Positions 22,112-33,300 of a stretch of DNA of 64,000 nucleotides are shown one piece after another (position 1 is the first letter of the stretch; the number at the start of each line of letters is the position of its first letter). A program made the position numbers and the translations under genes. The notes beneath the pieces are model-generated. The model worked only from the letters and a program-made list of their open reading frames with translations, was not told the origin of the DNA and made no database searches. Origin of the DNA: Bufo bufo (taxonomy: Eukaryota; Chordata; Amphibia; Anura; Bufonidae); the NCBI RefSeq assembly GCF_905171765.1, contig NC_053393.1, forward strand, positions 63,829,371 through 63,893,370, read 5' to 3'.

Positions 22112-23898
22112 TTAGTGATGAGCGTCAGGGGTAATATTAGAATTTGCAATATTTCGCGAATATTCGTCATAAATTAGCAAATTCTTGAATTATTTTCTTG
22201 ATTGCGAAAATATGCCCGTATGGCGCGCGCAATACAGGCGTGGGTCACTTTTGCTACAATTTTCAAGCTGCTAGAAGTTTCCTGAGACTGGAGAAAATGG
22301 TTAGCACGGCAGAACATTACAATAGCTTTATATGCAGATAGAGTGCTCCAATATATTCACGATTGAGCAAATCGGCAATTAATGATGCGCATATTCTGGC
22401 GCAATACGTGCAACTTCACATTTTAGCAGGTCTGAGTATACTGTATATTACTGATTGGTGCACTAAGTATTGTTGTGACATCACAGCACTATGTCTGTAG
22501 CATGTATGTATGGACAGCAGAACCTATCAGCTATACTATATCAGGATATAACCTACACTGACTATCTCCCACTAACTATCTGTATTATACAGTACAGACC
22601 AAAAGTTTGGACACACCTTCTCATTCAAAGAGTTTTCCTTATTTTCATGACTATGAAGGCATCAAAACTATGAATTAACACATGTGGAATTATATACATA
22701 ACAAACAAGTGTGAAACAACTGAAAATATGTCATATTCTAGGTTCTTCAAAGTAGCCACCTTTTGCTTTAATTACTGCTTTGCACACTCTTGGCATTCTC
22801 TTGATGAGCTTCAAGAGGTAGTCCCCTGAAATGGTCTTCCAACAGTCTTGAAGGAGTTCCCAGAGATGCTTAGCACTTGTTGGCCCTTTTGCCTTCACTC
22901 TGCGGTCCAGCTCACCCCAAACTATCTCGATTGGGTTCAGGTCCGGTGACTGTGGAGGCCAGGTCAACTGGCACAGCACCCCATCACTCTCCTTCATGGT
23001 CAAATAGCCCTTACTTTTAAAGTTTTCCCAATTTTTCGGCTGACTGACTGACCTTCATTTCTTAAAGTAATGATGGCCACTCGTTTTTCTTTACTTAGCT
23101 GCTTTTTTCTTGCCATAATACCAATTCTAACAGTCTATTCAGTAGGACTATCAGCTGTGTATCCACCTGACTTCTTCTCAACGCAACCGATGGTCCCAAC
23201 CCCATTTATAAGGCAAGAAATCCCACTTATTAAACCTGACAGGGCACACCTGTGAAGTGAAAACCATTTCAGGGGACTACCTCTTGAAGCTCATCAAGAG
23301 AATGCCAAGAGTGTGCAAAGCAGTAATCAAAGCAAAAGGTGGCTACTTTGAAGAACCTAGAATATGACATATTTTCAGTTGTTTCACACTTGTTTGTTAT
23401 GTATATAATTCCACATGTGTTAATTCATAGTTTTGATGCCTTCAGTGTGAATCTACAATTTTCATAGTCATGAAAATAAAGAAAACTCTTTGAATGAGAA
23501 GGTGTTTCCAAACTTTTGGTCTGTACTGTATATATAAGCTAACTAACTAACTATCTAATGTAATGACACAGGAAAGCACAGAGCACAGCAATGTCACTGC
23601 TCTCTCTCTTAGATCTGAAAAATACTGCATACAAGGGCTGCTGGGGAGGTTCTTATATAGTAAGGGGTAGGCAACTTTCCTATTGGTTGCTAGGGATGTT
23701 GCTAAGCTCAGACAAAGACATTGCAGCCTTCTCATTGGCCCACAAGCAAGAAGCAGGCAGGGATCATGGGTTCAGATGAAAAAAAATCTAGAATATTCGC
23801 GAATATGAATATATAGCACTATATTCTAAATCTCCACGAATTCTCGAAGTGCCAATATTCACAATTAAGACAAATTTGAATATTCGCGCCCAACACTA
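22112..23898. mobile_element. hAT-like non-autonomous element, copy 2
   Basis: It is flanked by a perfect 8-bp duplication, GTCTTCAA (22104-22111 and 23899-23906), the size made by hAT transposases. It starts TTAGTGATGAGCG and ends CGCCCAACACTA. Without its own insert it is about 846 bp, non-coding, with TATTCGCG-type subterminal motifs. It matches copy 1 (4636-9014) over both halves and interrupts the gypsy A chromodomain region. A Tc1 foldback occupies 22590-23528. Confidence 0.88.
22590..23528 (-). mobile_element. Tc1 foldback derivative, copy 1
   Basis: The termini CAGTACAGACCAAAAGTTTG are flanked by TA. The element is 939 bp with inverted arms of about 265 bp (22590-22852 and 23266-23528). 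The arms include the 3' end of the transposase gene, so the C-terminal coding segment is present at both ends in opposite orientations. Between the arms, a transposase start (ATGGCAAGAAAAAAGCAG on the minus strand near 23115) is joined after about 37 codons directly to the C-terminal quarter ([11 protein letters not shown], 22741-23000). It cannot encode a transposase. The same rearrangement occurs at 56225-57164. Confidence 0.88.
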
Positions 23899-24082
23899 GT
23901 CTTCAACAAATACTCCAAAGGTTCCTAGCCTGCTGCTGCTCGAGTTAATTCTGAACATATTTATGAGGTCAAGGACATTCTCAATATAAAGAAAATCAGG
24001 GGAAAAGACTTACTATTTGGTGGACTGGAAATGTTTTGGTCCAGAGGATAGGTTTTGAGAGCCTCTGGAAAATATTGATGCG
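23899..24082 (+). pseudogene. Gypsy A chromodomain remnant
   Basis: Downstream of the hAT-like element the gypsy frame resumes: YEVKDILNIKKIRGKD and a WKCFG-like segment match the C-terminal chromodomain of chromoviruses, which binds modified histones and steers integration. It is short, with stops, and ends at the 3' LTR-like repeat. Confidence 0.7.
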
Positions 24083-24451
24083 CCTCTTCTGAGATTGCTG
24101 CCTGCCTTGACCTGGGAACTGTGACCTGGATTATGCAAGAACTCTGCCCGCCATCACCTTGAAATTGCTATTTGGAATATGCAAGTACTCAGCCTGCCCT
24201 GACTATTGGACTGTATTCAGACTACGCTTTTGCCTGTGTGCTTGGTGCTTCGCACCAGTGTCTCTGACTCCTATGGGTCAGCAGCCAACTATACTAGGAC
24301 TACTCTAGGAGGTAACAGCCTGGTTGGTTCCTTGCAGTGAAATCCAGATCCCTGTACAGGGGTTAATGGGAACTACCAGAACAACATGCTTAGGTTTAGC
24401 CCAAAGCCAAACTGGTTAGTTGGCACTGTGGGTCCACGCCCACTGCCCATA
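24083..24451 (+). repeat. 3' LTR-like direct repeat of gypsy A
   Basis: Second copy of 19364-19744, beginning CCTCTTCTGAGATTGCTGCC right after the chromodomain remnant and ending CCCACTGCCCATA. Small deletions relative to the 5' copy fit an old insertion. Confidence 0.75.
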
Positions 24452-25722
24452 GCAATTATTGAGGACAAAGAGGATGAGATTGTGTTCACTTTTGAGTATG
24501 ACACTGTGCCCTGGAGCCAGGGGTCACAGAACTCCTCCTTGAAACCCTAGATATGCCTTTCAGTTGCATCCTCTGTCTTCACTGCTCCCTCCTTGTGGGT
24601 GCATTCTTTTTTCCTAAGAAGAGGCAGCAAAACCCCAACACATACTATAGAAGATACTCAAGACAGTCTTCCTGTTTATGACTTGTGTGAGAACAGTCAG
24701 TGTATGGACTGGCATGAGGAGGAGGTTCATAGGGAGTTGTGGGATCCCATGCACAGCTGTGTTGGTGGTGGTGGAAGTAGTTGCACCCGTAGCTATGGTG
24801 GTAGTCTGATAAAGGGGGAGGAAGTTTGAGGATGATGATCACTGTGTGTTGGACAGGACCTGGGAGCCAGAGTGTGGTGGCAGCAGCAGCAATAAAGAGC
24901 AGAGGCAACATATAGCCGGAACCTTCCAAAAAGCTGCCACTGCCAGATTTGCTTCTATTATGATCAGCTTGGTAATTGGTGATGCTGCTGACACTGTGGG
25001 TGCAGGCTCAAAACGTGCCAGACCTAAGCCGACCTCGGCTGCTGCTATCCAAGCAATCTGATGATTACTGAATAACTATGCCTTTATACCCTTGCTATCA
25101 AAACAAAATGGGTGAATGTTTTCCTGTTGTCAAAAGAGAGACCAACTTACTTTATAACCAGGATACACTGTGTACGCAGCTTCCCACAGCTTTCATAGAG
25201 CAAACACCTACCTGTCTGATCAGGAGGCCCCTCCCTGCCTCCTGCAGAGTCACCTACCTCCCACTATTTCCACTACTACAACTAGCAGAAGTGCAGCAGC
25301 CAGTTTAGTATCATCAACATGATGGAGAAATGTTTCCATGTGCTGCGCCAGGCTGATGCAAATCAGCAAACCGAGATGTATCAAACAGGTTCAGTTCCAC
25401 CTGGACTCTGGCCTTTTTCCGCAACATTCCCTGATACCATGCACTTCTGAGCAAACAGATTGGAACAGTGTCCGGAATTGGCCCAGTTATACTCTCTGTC
25501 TGTATTGTCTTGCCCAGCCTCCAATTTCATCTCAGAGAGGCTTTTCAGTGAGGCAGGGGGCATCATCACACACAAATGGACAACATTGTCCTCCACCATT
25601 GTGCAAAAAATATTTTTTTGTCAAAATAAACCTCTGGCTGAGGCCGATAAATAGATCTACCCTTGCTAATGGTGCCCCGTCATGCCACTGCTGCTGTCTG
25701 AGAAGGAAAGATGAAAAAATCT
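24452..25722 (+). pseudogene. hAT transposase remnant (C-terminal dimerisation region)
   Basis: The clearest piece is 25460-25654. It contains PELAQLYSLSVLSCPASN, then SERLFSEAGGI and a THKWTTLSS...VQKIFF segment, matching the hAT C-terminal dimerisation domain (SERVFS..G...R..L....v..l.fl). Upstream, 24452-25440 contains acidic and Gly/Ser-rich fragments and RETNLLYNQD-like pieces in several frames, probably the decayed N-terminal and catalytic parts. No BED zinc finger or terminal repeats could be identified. No intact frame remains. A domesticated ZBED-type gene is unlikely given the many breaks. Confidence 0.6.
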
Positions 25723-26059
25723 AGGAAACCTCAGTGTCATACACCAATTTTCTGAAAATGTAGAGCACGTGTTTCATGTAGAATCGATTCCGACCCAAAT
25801 ACTTTTCTTTGAAAATCTGACACAAAATTAATTAATTCATTTCTAATAATCATACATCCAACTGTCCATATGATGTAAAAGAAAACTTGATTTATCAGAC
25901 CAGGCCATGTTCTTCCATTGCTCTATAATCTAGTTCTGATGTTTGTGTGCCCATTGTAGGAGCTTTCTGGGGTGGACATGGATTTGCATGGGCACTCTGA
26001 TGGATCGGCAGCTATGGAGCTCCATATGCAGCGAGCTGTGATGCCCTGTGTGTCCTGAC

Positions 26060-26152
26060 ACATTTCTATCTCTCGCTCCGTACAGTATTGAAACAAAGTT
26101 TTATGCGAATCGACTTCGGATGTTTCATCTGAAGTAGATTCGCTCATCCCTA
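26060..26152 (-). repeat. hAT-like MITE right end (TAGGGATGAGCG family)
   Basis: It ends CGCTCATCCCTA and contains the near-palindrome GACTTCGGATGTTTCATCTG. The copy at 49985-50198 matches over about 85 bp. The terminus resembles that of the TTAGTGATGAGCG elements, suggesting relationship. Confidence 0.6.
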
Positions 26153-26199
26153 GTTGTAGCCTTCACTCCCCACAACCATCAATGAAGATTGGACACCCA

Positions 26200-26515
26200 T
26201 GACTATCACTGGTTCACCAGTTTTGGACCACATCAGGTAGGTACTAAACACTACATACTGGGAACACCTTACAAAATCTGCATTTTGGAGATGCTGAGAC
26301 CCATTCGTCTAGCCATCACAATTTGACCCTTGTCAAAGTCTCTTTAGTCCTTACACTTGCCCATTTTTCCTGCATCCTATAGCAATCAACTTCAAGATCT
26401 GACTGTTCACTTTCTTTGAAAGGTGCCATTGTCACGAGATATTCAATGTTATTCACGCCACGTATGAGTGGTTTTAATGTTATGGGTAATAGGTGTATAA
26501 GTACCAGAACGTTTG
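26200..26515. repeat. DNA-transposon-like repeat fragment
   Basis: CATCACAATTTGACCCTTGT, CTTGCCCATTTTTCCTGCAT and the ending GTTTTAATGTTATGGGTAAT with GGTGTATAAG follow a terminal layout I recognise from dispersed vertebrate DNA transposons, but I cannot name the family. Non-coding; only one end is visible. Confidence 0.4.
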
Positions 26516-27618
26516 GCTGCAGTGAGGGATTTCTACAATCTTGATGGCAGTCATAAACTGGAATATTCTCTACTAAAGAGCAACTTGGAGATGGCATGGG
26601 GGAAAAAAGTAAATTGAAAAACTAAGTGAAAAGTTTTTGAGACACTTTGCATTGAGCAGTTTAGAACTTTCTATCCAGTAATATCTTTTTTTATGTTTTA
26701 TATATTGATTTAATAAAGTCTATCATGTAGAAAGTCTAGTCTTCCTTACAGACCTGCGGCTTATGTTATTGCTTTTCACAGCACATGGTTAGGACTATAA
26801 AATGAGTCTGACAGTAATAGTTTGGGTGTTGACTGACCTCCCCTGGAGTGGCAGACCAGTGTTGCTTTCCTCCCACAGAGTTCACATTTTCTAGTTTACA
26901 ACGAATTGCATGAAACACTAATCTCTCAATGCATGATTCATCCGAAAGAAAATCATATCCGCAACCTCAGGCCTTACAGACACGAAAGATACTGTTCTTT
27001 GTTTTGAGAAATCTTGAGATTTTTGGAAAGACGCTGGTCTTGTCAAGAGGCAGGTTGTGGATGTAGATGACCCATCAAAGGCAATGTTTGTAGGGTACTT
27101 TATATAAGAGCAGGAGATCATCTCTTTCCTAGGAATTTAGTAGATTAAACCACATCACTGGAAAATTTCACACTTTTGACAAACACAAATGAAAAATGTT
27201 TTAATTTTAAAAATCATATAATGCCTCCATACTCATATTTTCCCAGCGGTTACATAAATAAATGGCACATTGTAGCTTTAAAATCAACAGGACATGATCA
27301 GATGTGTAATTATTATTCTTCTCACTACTTTAGAAGAAAAAATTACCCCCCTCCAAATGTGGTAATCAGAGATCACGAATCGTCTCTGATTGGTAAGAGG
27401 GGTGATAACATGAACAAAAGCTCCTGTAATCACCAGGAGGTTACTGGAGGCTGTACAGGTGTAGAGATGCCAACAACAGGCTGTGATTTTCATTTCACAT
27501 CTCACTTGTAGCCCACCATATCCTCCTTTAGGACTCTTTTACATGCTTGTGTCTGTGATGACATCCGTGACAAGATCGTTAGTGGTTCATCTGTCCGTGA
27601 AGGATCCGTGTGTCCAAT
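26516..27618. other. Non-coding DNA
   Basis: No gene or repeat recognised. AT-rich, with short uninformative open frames. Confidence 0.35.
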
Positions 27619-27621
27619 TTA

Positions 27622-28119
27622 GGCTACTTTCACACTACCGTTCAGAGTGGGTCCGTCTGATGTCTGCACAGACGGATCCGCTCCTATAATGCAGACGTTT
27701 GGATCCGTTCAGAACGGATCCGTCTGCATTATAGTTTTAAAAAAATTGTAAGTCTGAAAGTAGTTCAGACGGATCCGTCCAGACTTTACATTGAAAGTCA
27801 ATGGGGGACGGATCCGTTTGAAAATTGAGCCATATGGTGTCATCTTCAAACGGATCCGTCCTCATTGACTTACATTGTAAGTCTGGACGGATCCGCTTGC
27901 CTCCGCACGGCCAGGCGGACACCCGAACGCTGCAAGCAGTGTTCAGGTGTCCGCTTGCTGAGCGGAGCGGAGGCTGAACGCTGCCAGACTGATGCATTCT
28001 CAGTGGATCCGCGTCCACTCAGAATGCATTGGGGCAGTACGGATGCGTTCAGGGCCGCTTGTGAGACCCTTCAAACGGAGCTCACAAGCGGAGCCCCGAA
28101 CGCTAGCGTGAAAGTAGCC
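27622..28119. repeat. TTA-flanked foldback MITE (GGCTACTTTCACAC family)
   Basis: It starts GGCTACTTTCACACTACCG and ends AGCGTGAAAGTAGCC, flanked by TTA (27619-27621 and 28120-28122). The 498-bp interior is packed with GGATCCG palindromes (seven or more), such as ACGGATCCGT, forming several nested inverted repeats. Confidence 0.85.
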
Positions 28120-28216
28120 TTATGCCCTCCGTGTGTCAGCCATATTCCATGGATCCTGCAAGGTGAAAATTAGTTTCCAGTGCATCTCCTGGGCCGTGAA
28201 AAAATGTGTGTGAGCC

Positions 28217-28269
28217 CCTTCAAACCGAGCTCACAAGCGGACACCCGAACGCTAGTGTGAAAGTAGCCT
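28217..28269. repeat. Solo right end of the same MITE family
   Basis: CACAAGCGGACACCCGAACG...AGTGTGAAAGTAGCC repeats the right end of 27622-28119 without a left end. Confidence 0.7.
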
Positions 28270-28972
28270 TTCCTGGTCACAAGGGGGCGAGGGCGTTGTT
28301 CCTAGTGACTACTAACCAGGACATAGTCTGTATCTGCTACCGTGCAAGAGATCTGTGATGATGTTTTGATGATGTCACTGTCATGTGATCAGTGCAGGAG
28401 GGGGTGGAGCTCAGCAGGGGAGAAGTGGTGTGGAAAGACCTGTGAAGATGTCATGTGACGGGGATGGAGCCTTATGTGGACAGATTCTCCCACCTGAGCT
28501 GTGGTCTCTGCAGCTCCTCCAGAGTGACCATGGGCAGTAATTGGTGCTCTTCTTGCCTGGGCTGTCAGTTTAGATGGACGGCCATGTCTTGGTAGATTTC
28601 CCTTTGAGCCATACTCTTTTCGTATGATGGATTGAACAGTGCTCCGTGAGATATTCAGAGTTTGGAATATTTTTTTTATAACCTAACCCAACCCTGCTTT
28701 CCACTTCTCCACAACCTTATCCCTGTCTGGCGTGTTCCTTGGTTTTCATGATGCTGTTTGATCACTAATGTCCTCTATCAAACTTCTGAGTCCTTCACAG
28801 AACAGATGTAGTTATAGTGAGAATACATTACACACAGGTGGACTCTATTTATTAATTAGGCTTTTATTTAGGGGTATCTAATTTACGCCACACTTTCCAG
28901 ATTTTTATTTATTAAAAATTTTGAAAATCATGTATCATTTTGTTTTCACTTCACACATACTTGCTACTTTGT

Positions 28973-29869
28973 ACACGGCAGGGATGCCCATTATCCCCCT
29001 TGCTACACGTCTTGGTCATGGAGCACCTACTGACCTCCATTCGTGCCAATCCAGATATCTCAGGAATAAAGATTGGATTGCACTAATATAAATGTGCAGC
29101 GTTTGCCGATGATCTCCTTCTTTACATAACCAATCCATGCATTTCTTTGCCATCTTTGCTTCGAGAGATATCTCTTTTTGGCACTTGGTCCAATTTTAAA
29201 ATTAATATGTCCAAATCAGAGGCCCTAAACGTCTCCTTACCAGACATTCTGACCTCCTCCCTTAAAGCCTCTTTTCCCTTCACTTGGCCACCAAATGGAA
29301 TAACATATCTTGGAATTAAAATTACCACTGATCTCTCATGGCTCCACAAACTAAACTTCACACCTCTCCAAAAAGATCTAGATGGTTGGCGCAGACGAGA
29401 TTTCTCTTGGTTTGGTAGGATTAGTATTCTAAAAATGACCCTGTTACCAAAACTACTCTACCTCTTACAGACTATCCCCCTTCGCATCCCATCCACATTC
29501 TGGTCTCAACTTCGTAGATGTTTCTCACAATTTGTGTGGGCACCCGGTTGGCCGCGGTTAAAATGGCAAATAATGAGCCGCACTAAGGAAGCTGGAGGGG
29601 TGGGTCTCCCAGACTGCCGACTTTATTACCACTCTACTGCTTATGCTCGATTATTGGACGTGACACGTACTGACACATCCAAATCCTGGGTGCAAATTGC
29701 ACGGGACTCCACAGTGTTCCGTAACAGTCCTCCCATGGCTGGTGGGCTCTCCGCGCCCTACACCATCGCAACTGTCCTTTACCACCCACCACACCCTCGA
29801 AATTTTAGCATCCATAGGTTGACCTACTTCACTGATTGACCCCAAAGGCCCTTTGGTACTGGTAACTGA
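28973..29869 (+). pseudogene. L1-like ORF2 fragment: reverse transcriptase C-terminal half
   Basis: The reading starts at [10 protein letters not shown] (reverse transcriptase block 4) and continues to FADDLLLY with the catalytic Asp pair (about 29105), then thumb-like sequence with MSKSEAL, YLGIKITTD and a W-rich segment up to about 29840. One stop lies just before the FADD block (near 29083). The frame is lost at the gypsy B insertion. This is a dead fragment of an L1/Tx1-type ORF2. Confidence 0.82.
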
Positions 29870-29874
29870 CCACC
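29870..29874 (+). repeat. Gypsy B target-site duplication, left
   Basis: CCACC at 29870-29874 is repeated at 35210-35214 directly after the 3' LTR. The 5-bp size is normal for Ty3/gypsy integrase. Confidence 0.85.
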
Positions 29875-29942
29875 TGTCGGGATTCGAACCCGTGACCAGC
29901 CACATCCCAGGCGGTAGCCCTGCTTACTAGGCTACCGTCCTC
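29875..29942 (-). other. tRNA-like sequence at the LTR start (antisense)
   Basis: On the minus strand there is an A-box-like TAGCCTAGTAAG (29923-29934) and an exact B-box GGTTCGAATCC (29880-29890). Between them a possible anticodon arm has a 7-nt loop CTGGGAT (29904-29910), with U33 and a purine at 37. D-stem GCCT/GGGC and T-stem pairs can be drawn, but the acceptor stem cannot close because the LTR ends. Probably not a functional tRNA; internal pol III promoter elements are possible. The 3' LTR has the same structure at 34700-34767. Confidence 0.55.
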
Positions 29943-30032
29943 TCTGGACATTCCTCCCTGAAGCCTATTAGTTAATCTCAGTCTTGCCAAGCCTTGCTCA
30001 TTACCCTTGATTCCCCACACCTGGTACTTCCC

Positions 30033-30073
30033 TATATAGGTCCAGCCCCTTGCACTCCAGTTTGCTGATTATT
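30033..30073 (+). promoter_or_regulatory. LTR core promoter and predicted transcript start
   Basis: TATATA at 30033-30038 lies 31 bp upstream of GCTGATTATT (30064-30073), the expected TATA-to-start spacing. This decamer is the exact complement of the primer-binding site, supporting transcription beginning at or near 30063-30064. Confidence 0.65.
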
Positions 30074-30363
30074 GAGCTCCTGAGCCTGAGCTCTTGCTAC
30101 TGCTGGAAGTCCACTGCTGACCAGGAATTGCCTACCGACTACTCTTCTGCCTTATCCCTACCTACTGAACTGCTACCACCGTTGCCATCTGGATTGTCTG
30201 ACCACGCTTACTGCCGCCTGCCCTGACCCACCGCCTGCCTACCGACTACGCCTCTGCCAGACTTCCTGCACCTACTACCTGCCTGCGGTCCTTGCCACTG
30301 GGCTCCACTCCTACCCCCAGCAAGCGGTCCTCTGACTCAGGTGAGCCTGTAGGACTGTTACAG

Positions 30364-30373
30364 AATAATCAGC
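30364..30373 (+). promoter_or_regulatory. Primer-binding site complementary to the element's own mRNA 5' end
   Basis: AATAATCAGC begins one base after the 5' LTR and is the exact reverse complement of GCTGATTATT at 30064-30073. No tRNA-type TGG start is present. In Tf1/Sushi-type elements the first bases of the mRNA fold back, are cleaved and prime reverse transcription. The sequence here fits that self-priming mechanism. Confidence 0.75.
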
Positions 30374-30379
30374 CCCACT

Positions 30380-33300
30380 ATGGAGTCCGCAATGGCCACT
30401 CTGCGTAAGCAGGTCTCCGAACTTCAAGAATTTGGTACTACATATCAGGAGAAATTTGCCCAGCTCCAAGGCGTAGTCCAAAGCCAGCAAAGGGAGATTA
30501 TTGAACTACAGAGGCAACACCTGGACGTCCGCGGCGTGGCCGCAGACACCCGCATGCCACTCCCATCAAGATTCGGCGGCGACAGACGCCAGTATCGGGG
30601 GTTTCTAAACCAATGCCGCATCTATTTTCAGATGTACCCGGCCCCCTTCACCACCGAGAAAAAGAAGGTGCTATTCATGGTCAATCTCCTGACGGAAGAA
30701 GCATTAGCATGGGCATCACCTTACGTGGAGACTAACAGTCAGCTCCTGGACAACCTAAACAACTTCATCACCGCCATGAGCCAAGTCTTCAACGACCCCA
30801 ACCGTTGTGCGACAGCTGAGGCGCGACTACATGGTCTGCGGCAAGGGAGACGCTCCGTCGCCGAATACACCGCCGAGTTTCGCCGTTGGGTCACGGACAC
30901 CACCTGGAACCCAGCGGCACAGAGGAGCCAATTCCGGCGAGGCCTGTCAGAATTAATAAAGGACGAACTCGCCAGAGTTGAGGCCCCGGACGATCTGGAT
31001 GACTTCATTCAGTTATGCATCCGGATAGATCAAAGACTCTCCGAGAGGAAGAAAGAAAGACTCTGGTCCTCGTACCACAGACCCACTTACTCCTTCTCTT
31101 CCAACGCCCAGCGCGACCCCCAATCAGCAACTGAACCTATGCAGGTCGACGCTCTACGTAGGTCTCTATCTACAGCTGAGAAGGAGAGACGGCTGGCCGA
31201 AAACCTCTGCCTCTACTGTGGGGAGCCGGGTCATTTTGCCATCAAATGTCCTCATAAGATCCGAAAGACTATTGCCGTCACGGAACTAAAGGAGCAACCA
31301 CAGACTCCAACCCCGCTAGCAGCCCCGGAAAAAAACAACACGGCGGCTCATGGATCCCACCTCATCATTCCCATCCTCATTGACATTGTGGGGCGACAAC
31401 TCCCCTGTTCAGCGATGTTAGACTCCGGGACGGGAGGCAACTTCATGGACCTAACCTTCGCCCGCGAAAAGAACATTCCACTGACAATCAAGGCAGCCCC
31501 CGTTGACCTGGAAACCGCCGACGGATCCCCACTGTCCTCGGGGCCGGCCAATCACGAGACCACCGAACTACAACTCCTCATAGAACCCGATCACTGCGAA
31601 AAGATCCACTTCTCGCTGATCGCTTCCCCGAAGTTCCCGGTGATCTTGGGCATCCCTTGGTTGGCCACCCACAACCCCTTGGTGGACTGGGAAACCCGCT
31701 GCATACGATTCCCGTCCGAGTTCTGCTCTCTAAATTGCTCCCACAAACCCGTCCTTCCACCCGAAGACACCACCATCTCAAAACTATCCGTCAAGGATCT
31801 GCTACCCCCTCAATACAGCGAGTTCCAGGATGTCTGCGACAAGAAAAACGCAGACAAGCTGCCACCACACCGACCCTACGACTGCCCTATAGAACTGTTG
31901 CCCGGGGCCGAAATACCCTTTGGCAGTATCTACCCCCTCTCAGAGCCTGAACTCAAGGCTCTGAAAGAGTACCTGGACGAGGACCTGAGGAAGGGGTTCA
32001 TCCGGCCCTCTACCTCCCCAGCGGGAGCCCCTTTTTCTTCGTAGAGAAAAAAGACTCCTCCCTGCGTCCCTGCATAGACTACAGAAAGCTTAACAACATA
32101 ACCGTAAAAAAACGGTACCCGCTCCCACTAATTTCAGAACTTCTCGAGAGACTCCGGGCAGCGAAGATCTTCACTAAACTCGACCTTCGAGGGGCCTACA
32201 ACCTCGTCCGAATCCGCCCTGGGGACGAATGGAAGACCGCCTTCCGGACACGTTATGGTCATTTCGAGTACCTGGTCATGCCTTTCGGACTCTGCAATGC
32301 TCCCGCCACCTTCCAGCACTTCATTAACGACGTCCTCAGGGACATGCTGGATCTGTTTGTAGTCGTTTACCTGGACGACATCTTGATCTTCTCTGAAGAC
32401 CTCGAGCAGCACCGCGAACACGTCCGCAGGGTACTGCAGAGACTCCAACAGAACTCGCTCTATATCAAGCTAGAGAAATGCGAGTTTGAGCGAACCACCA
32501 CTCAGTTCCTCGGATACATCATCTCCCCTGAGGGCCTAAGTATGGATCCGGGGAAGGTCCAAGCTGTGATGAACTGGCCCGTTCTGAGAAACGAGAAGGA
32601 GATACAAAGATTAATTGGCTTCGCCAACTTCTATCGGAAGTTTATCCGGAACTTCTCCAAGGTCATAGCACCAATCACCCAACTCACCAAGAAGGCAGTC
32701 CCCTTCTCCTGGACACTCAAGGCCCAGGAGGCCTTCACCAAGTTGAAACTCCTCTTCACTTCTGCTCCAATCCTAATCCACCCGAACCCCGAGCTGCCAT
32801 TTACAGTCGAAGTGGATGCATCAGACTCCGCGGTGGGGGCAGTTTTGTCACAACAGACAGGGGAGAGGATGCTATTACACCCGTGCGCATATTTCTCCCG
32901 CCAGATGTCCCCCTCCGAGAAGAACTATGACATCGGGAACAAAGAACTACTGGCGATCAAGGATGCCTTCTCCAAGTGGAGACACCTGCTGGAGGGAGCC
33001 ACCAACCCCATAATCGTACTAACTGACCACAAGAACCTCGAGTTCATCCGCAGCGCTAAGAGACTCTCAGCCAGACAGGCCAGATGGAGCCTATTCTTTT
33101 CCCGCTTCAACTTTCTCATCACCTATCGCCCCAGATCGAAAAACGGCAAGGCTGACGCCCTCTCCAGAATGTTTTCCGAGCCCTCACAGAGTAACAAGGG
33201 CCAAAATAACATCCTACCCGAGAGAAGGGTCGTAGGGGCCACCTACTCTAAAGAACTCCTAGGCACAATCAAAGAAGGATATGAAAATGACCCCTTCCTC

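Larger units (their letters stand above)
19364..24451 (+). mobile_element. Decayed Ty3/gypsy retrotransposon (gypsy A), split by a hAT-like MITE
   Basis: Two direct repeats of about 370-380 bp (19364-19744 and 24083-24451) bracket degenerate gypsy pol sequence and act as LTRs, although neither has a clear TG...CA boundary. Pol order is reverse transcriptase, RNase H, integrase, chromodomain. There are many stops and frameshifts, and an internal deletion joins reverse transcriptase to RNase H. The 3' part is displaced by the hAT-like MITE at 22112-23898. No gag could be read with confidence. Confidence 0.8.
29875..30362 (+). repeat. Gypsy B 5' LTR
   Basis: 488 bp, TGTCGGGATTCG...GGACTGTTACA. 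A TATA box lies at 30033-30038. It lacks the 22-bp segment (around TTGATCAAGCTTCTCC) present in the 3' LTR. Confidence 0.95.

Noticed and set aside
24452..25722. A domesticated ZBED/hAT host gene
   Set aside because: Only a short C-terminal dimerisation segment reads clearly and the upstream part is broken in several frames.
29875..29942. A functional tRNA gene
   Set aside because: The acceptor stem cannot be closed because the LTR ends there, and the two copies sit in LTRs; described as tRNA-like only.
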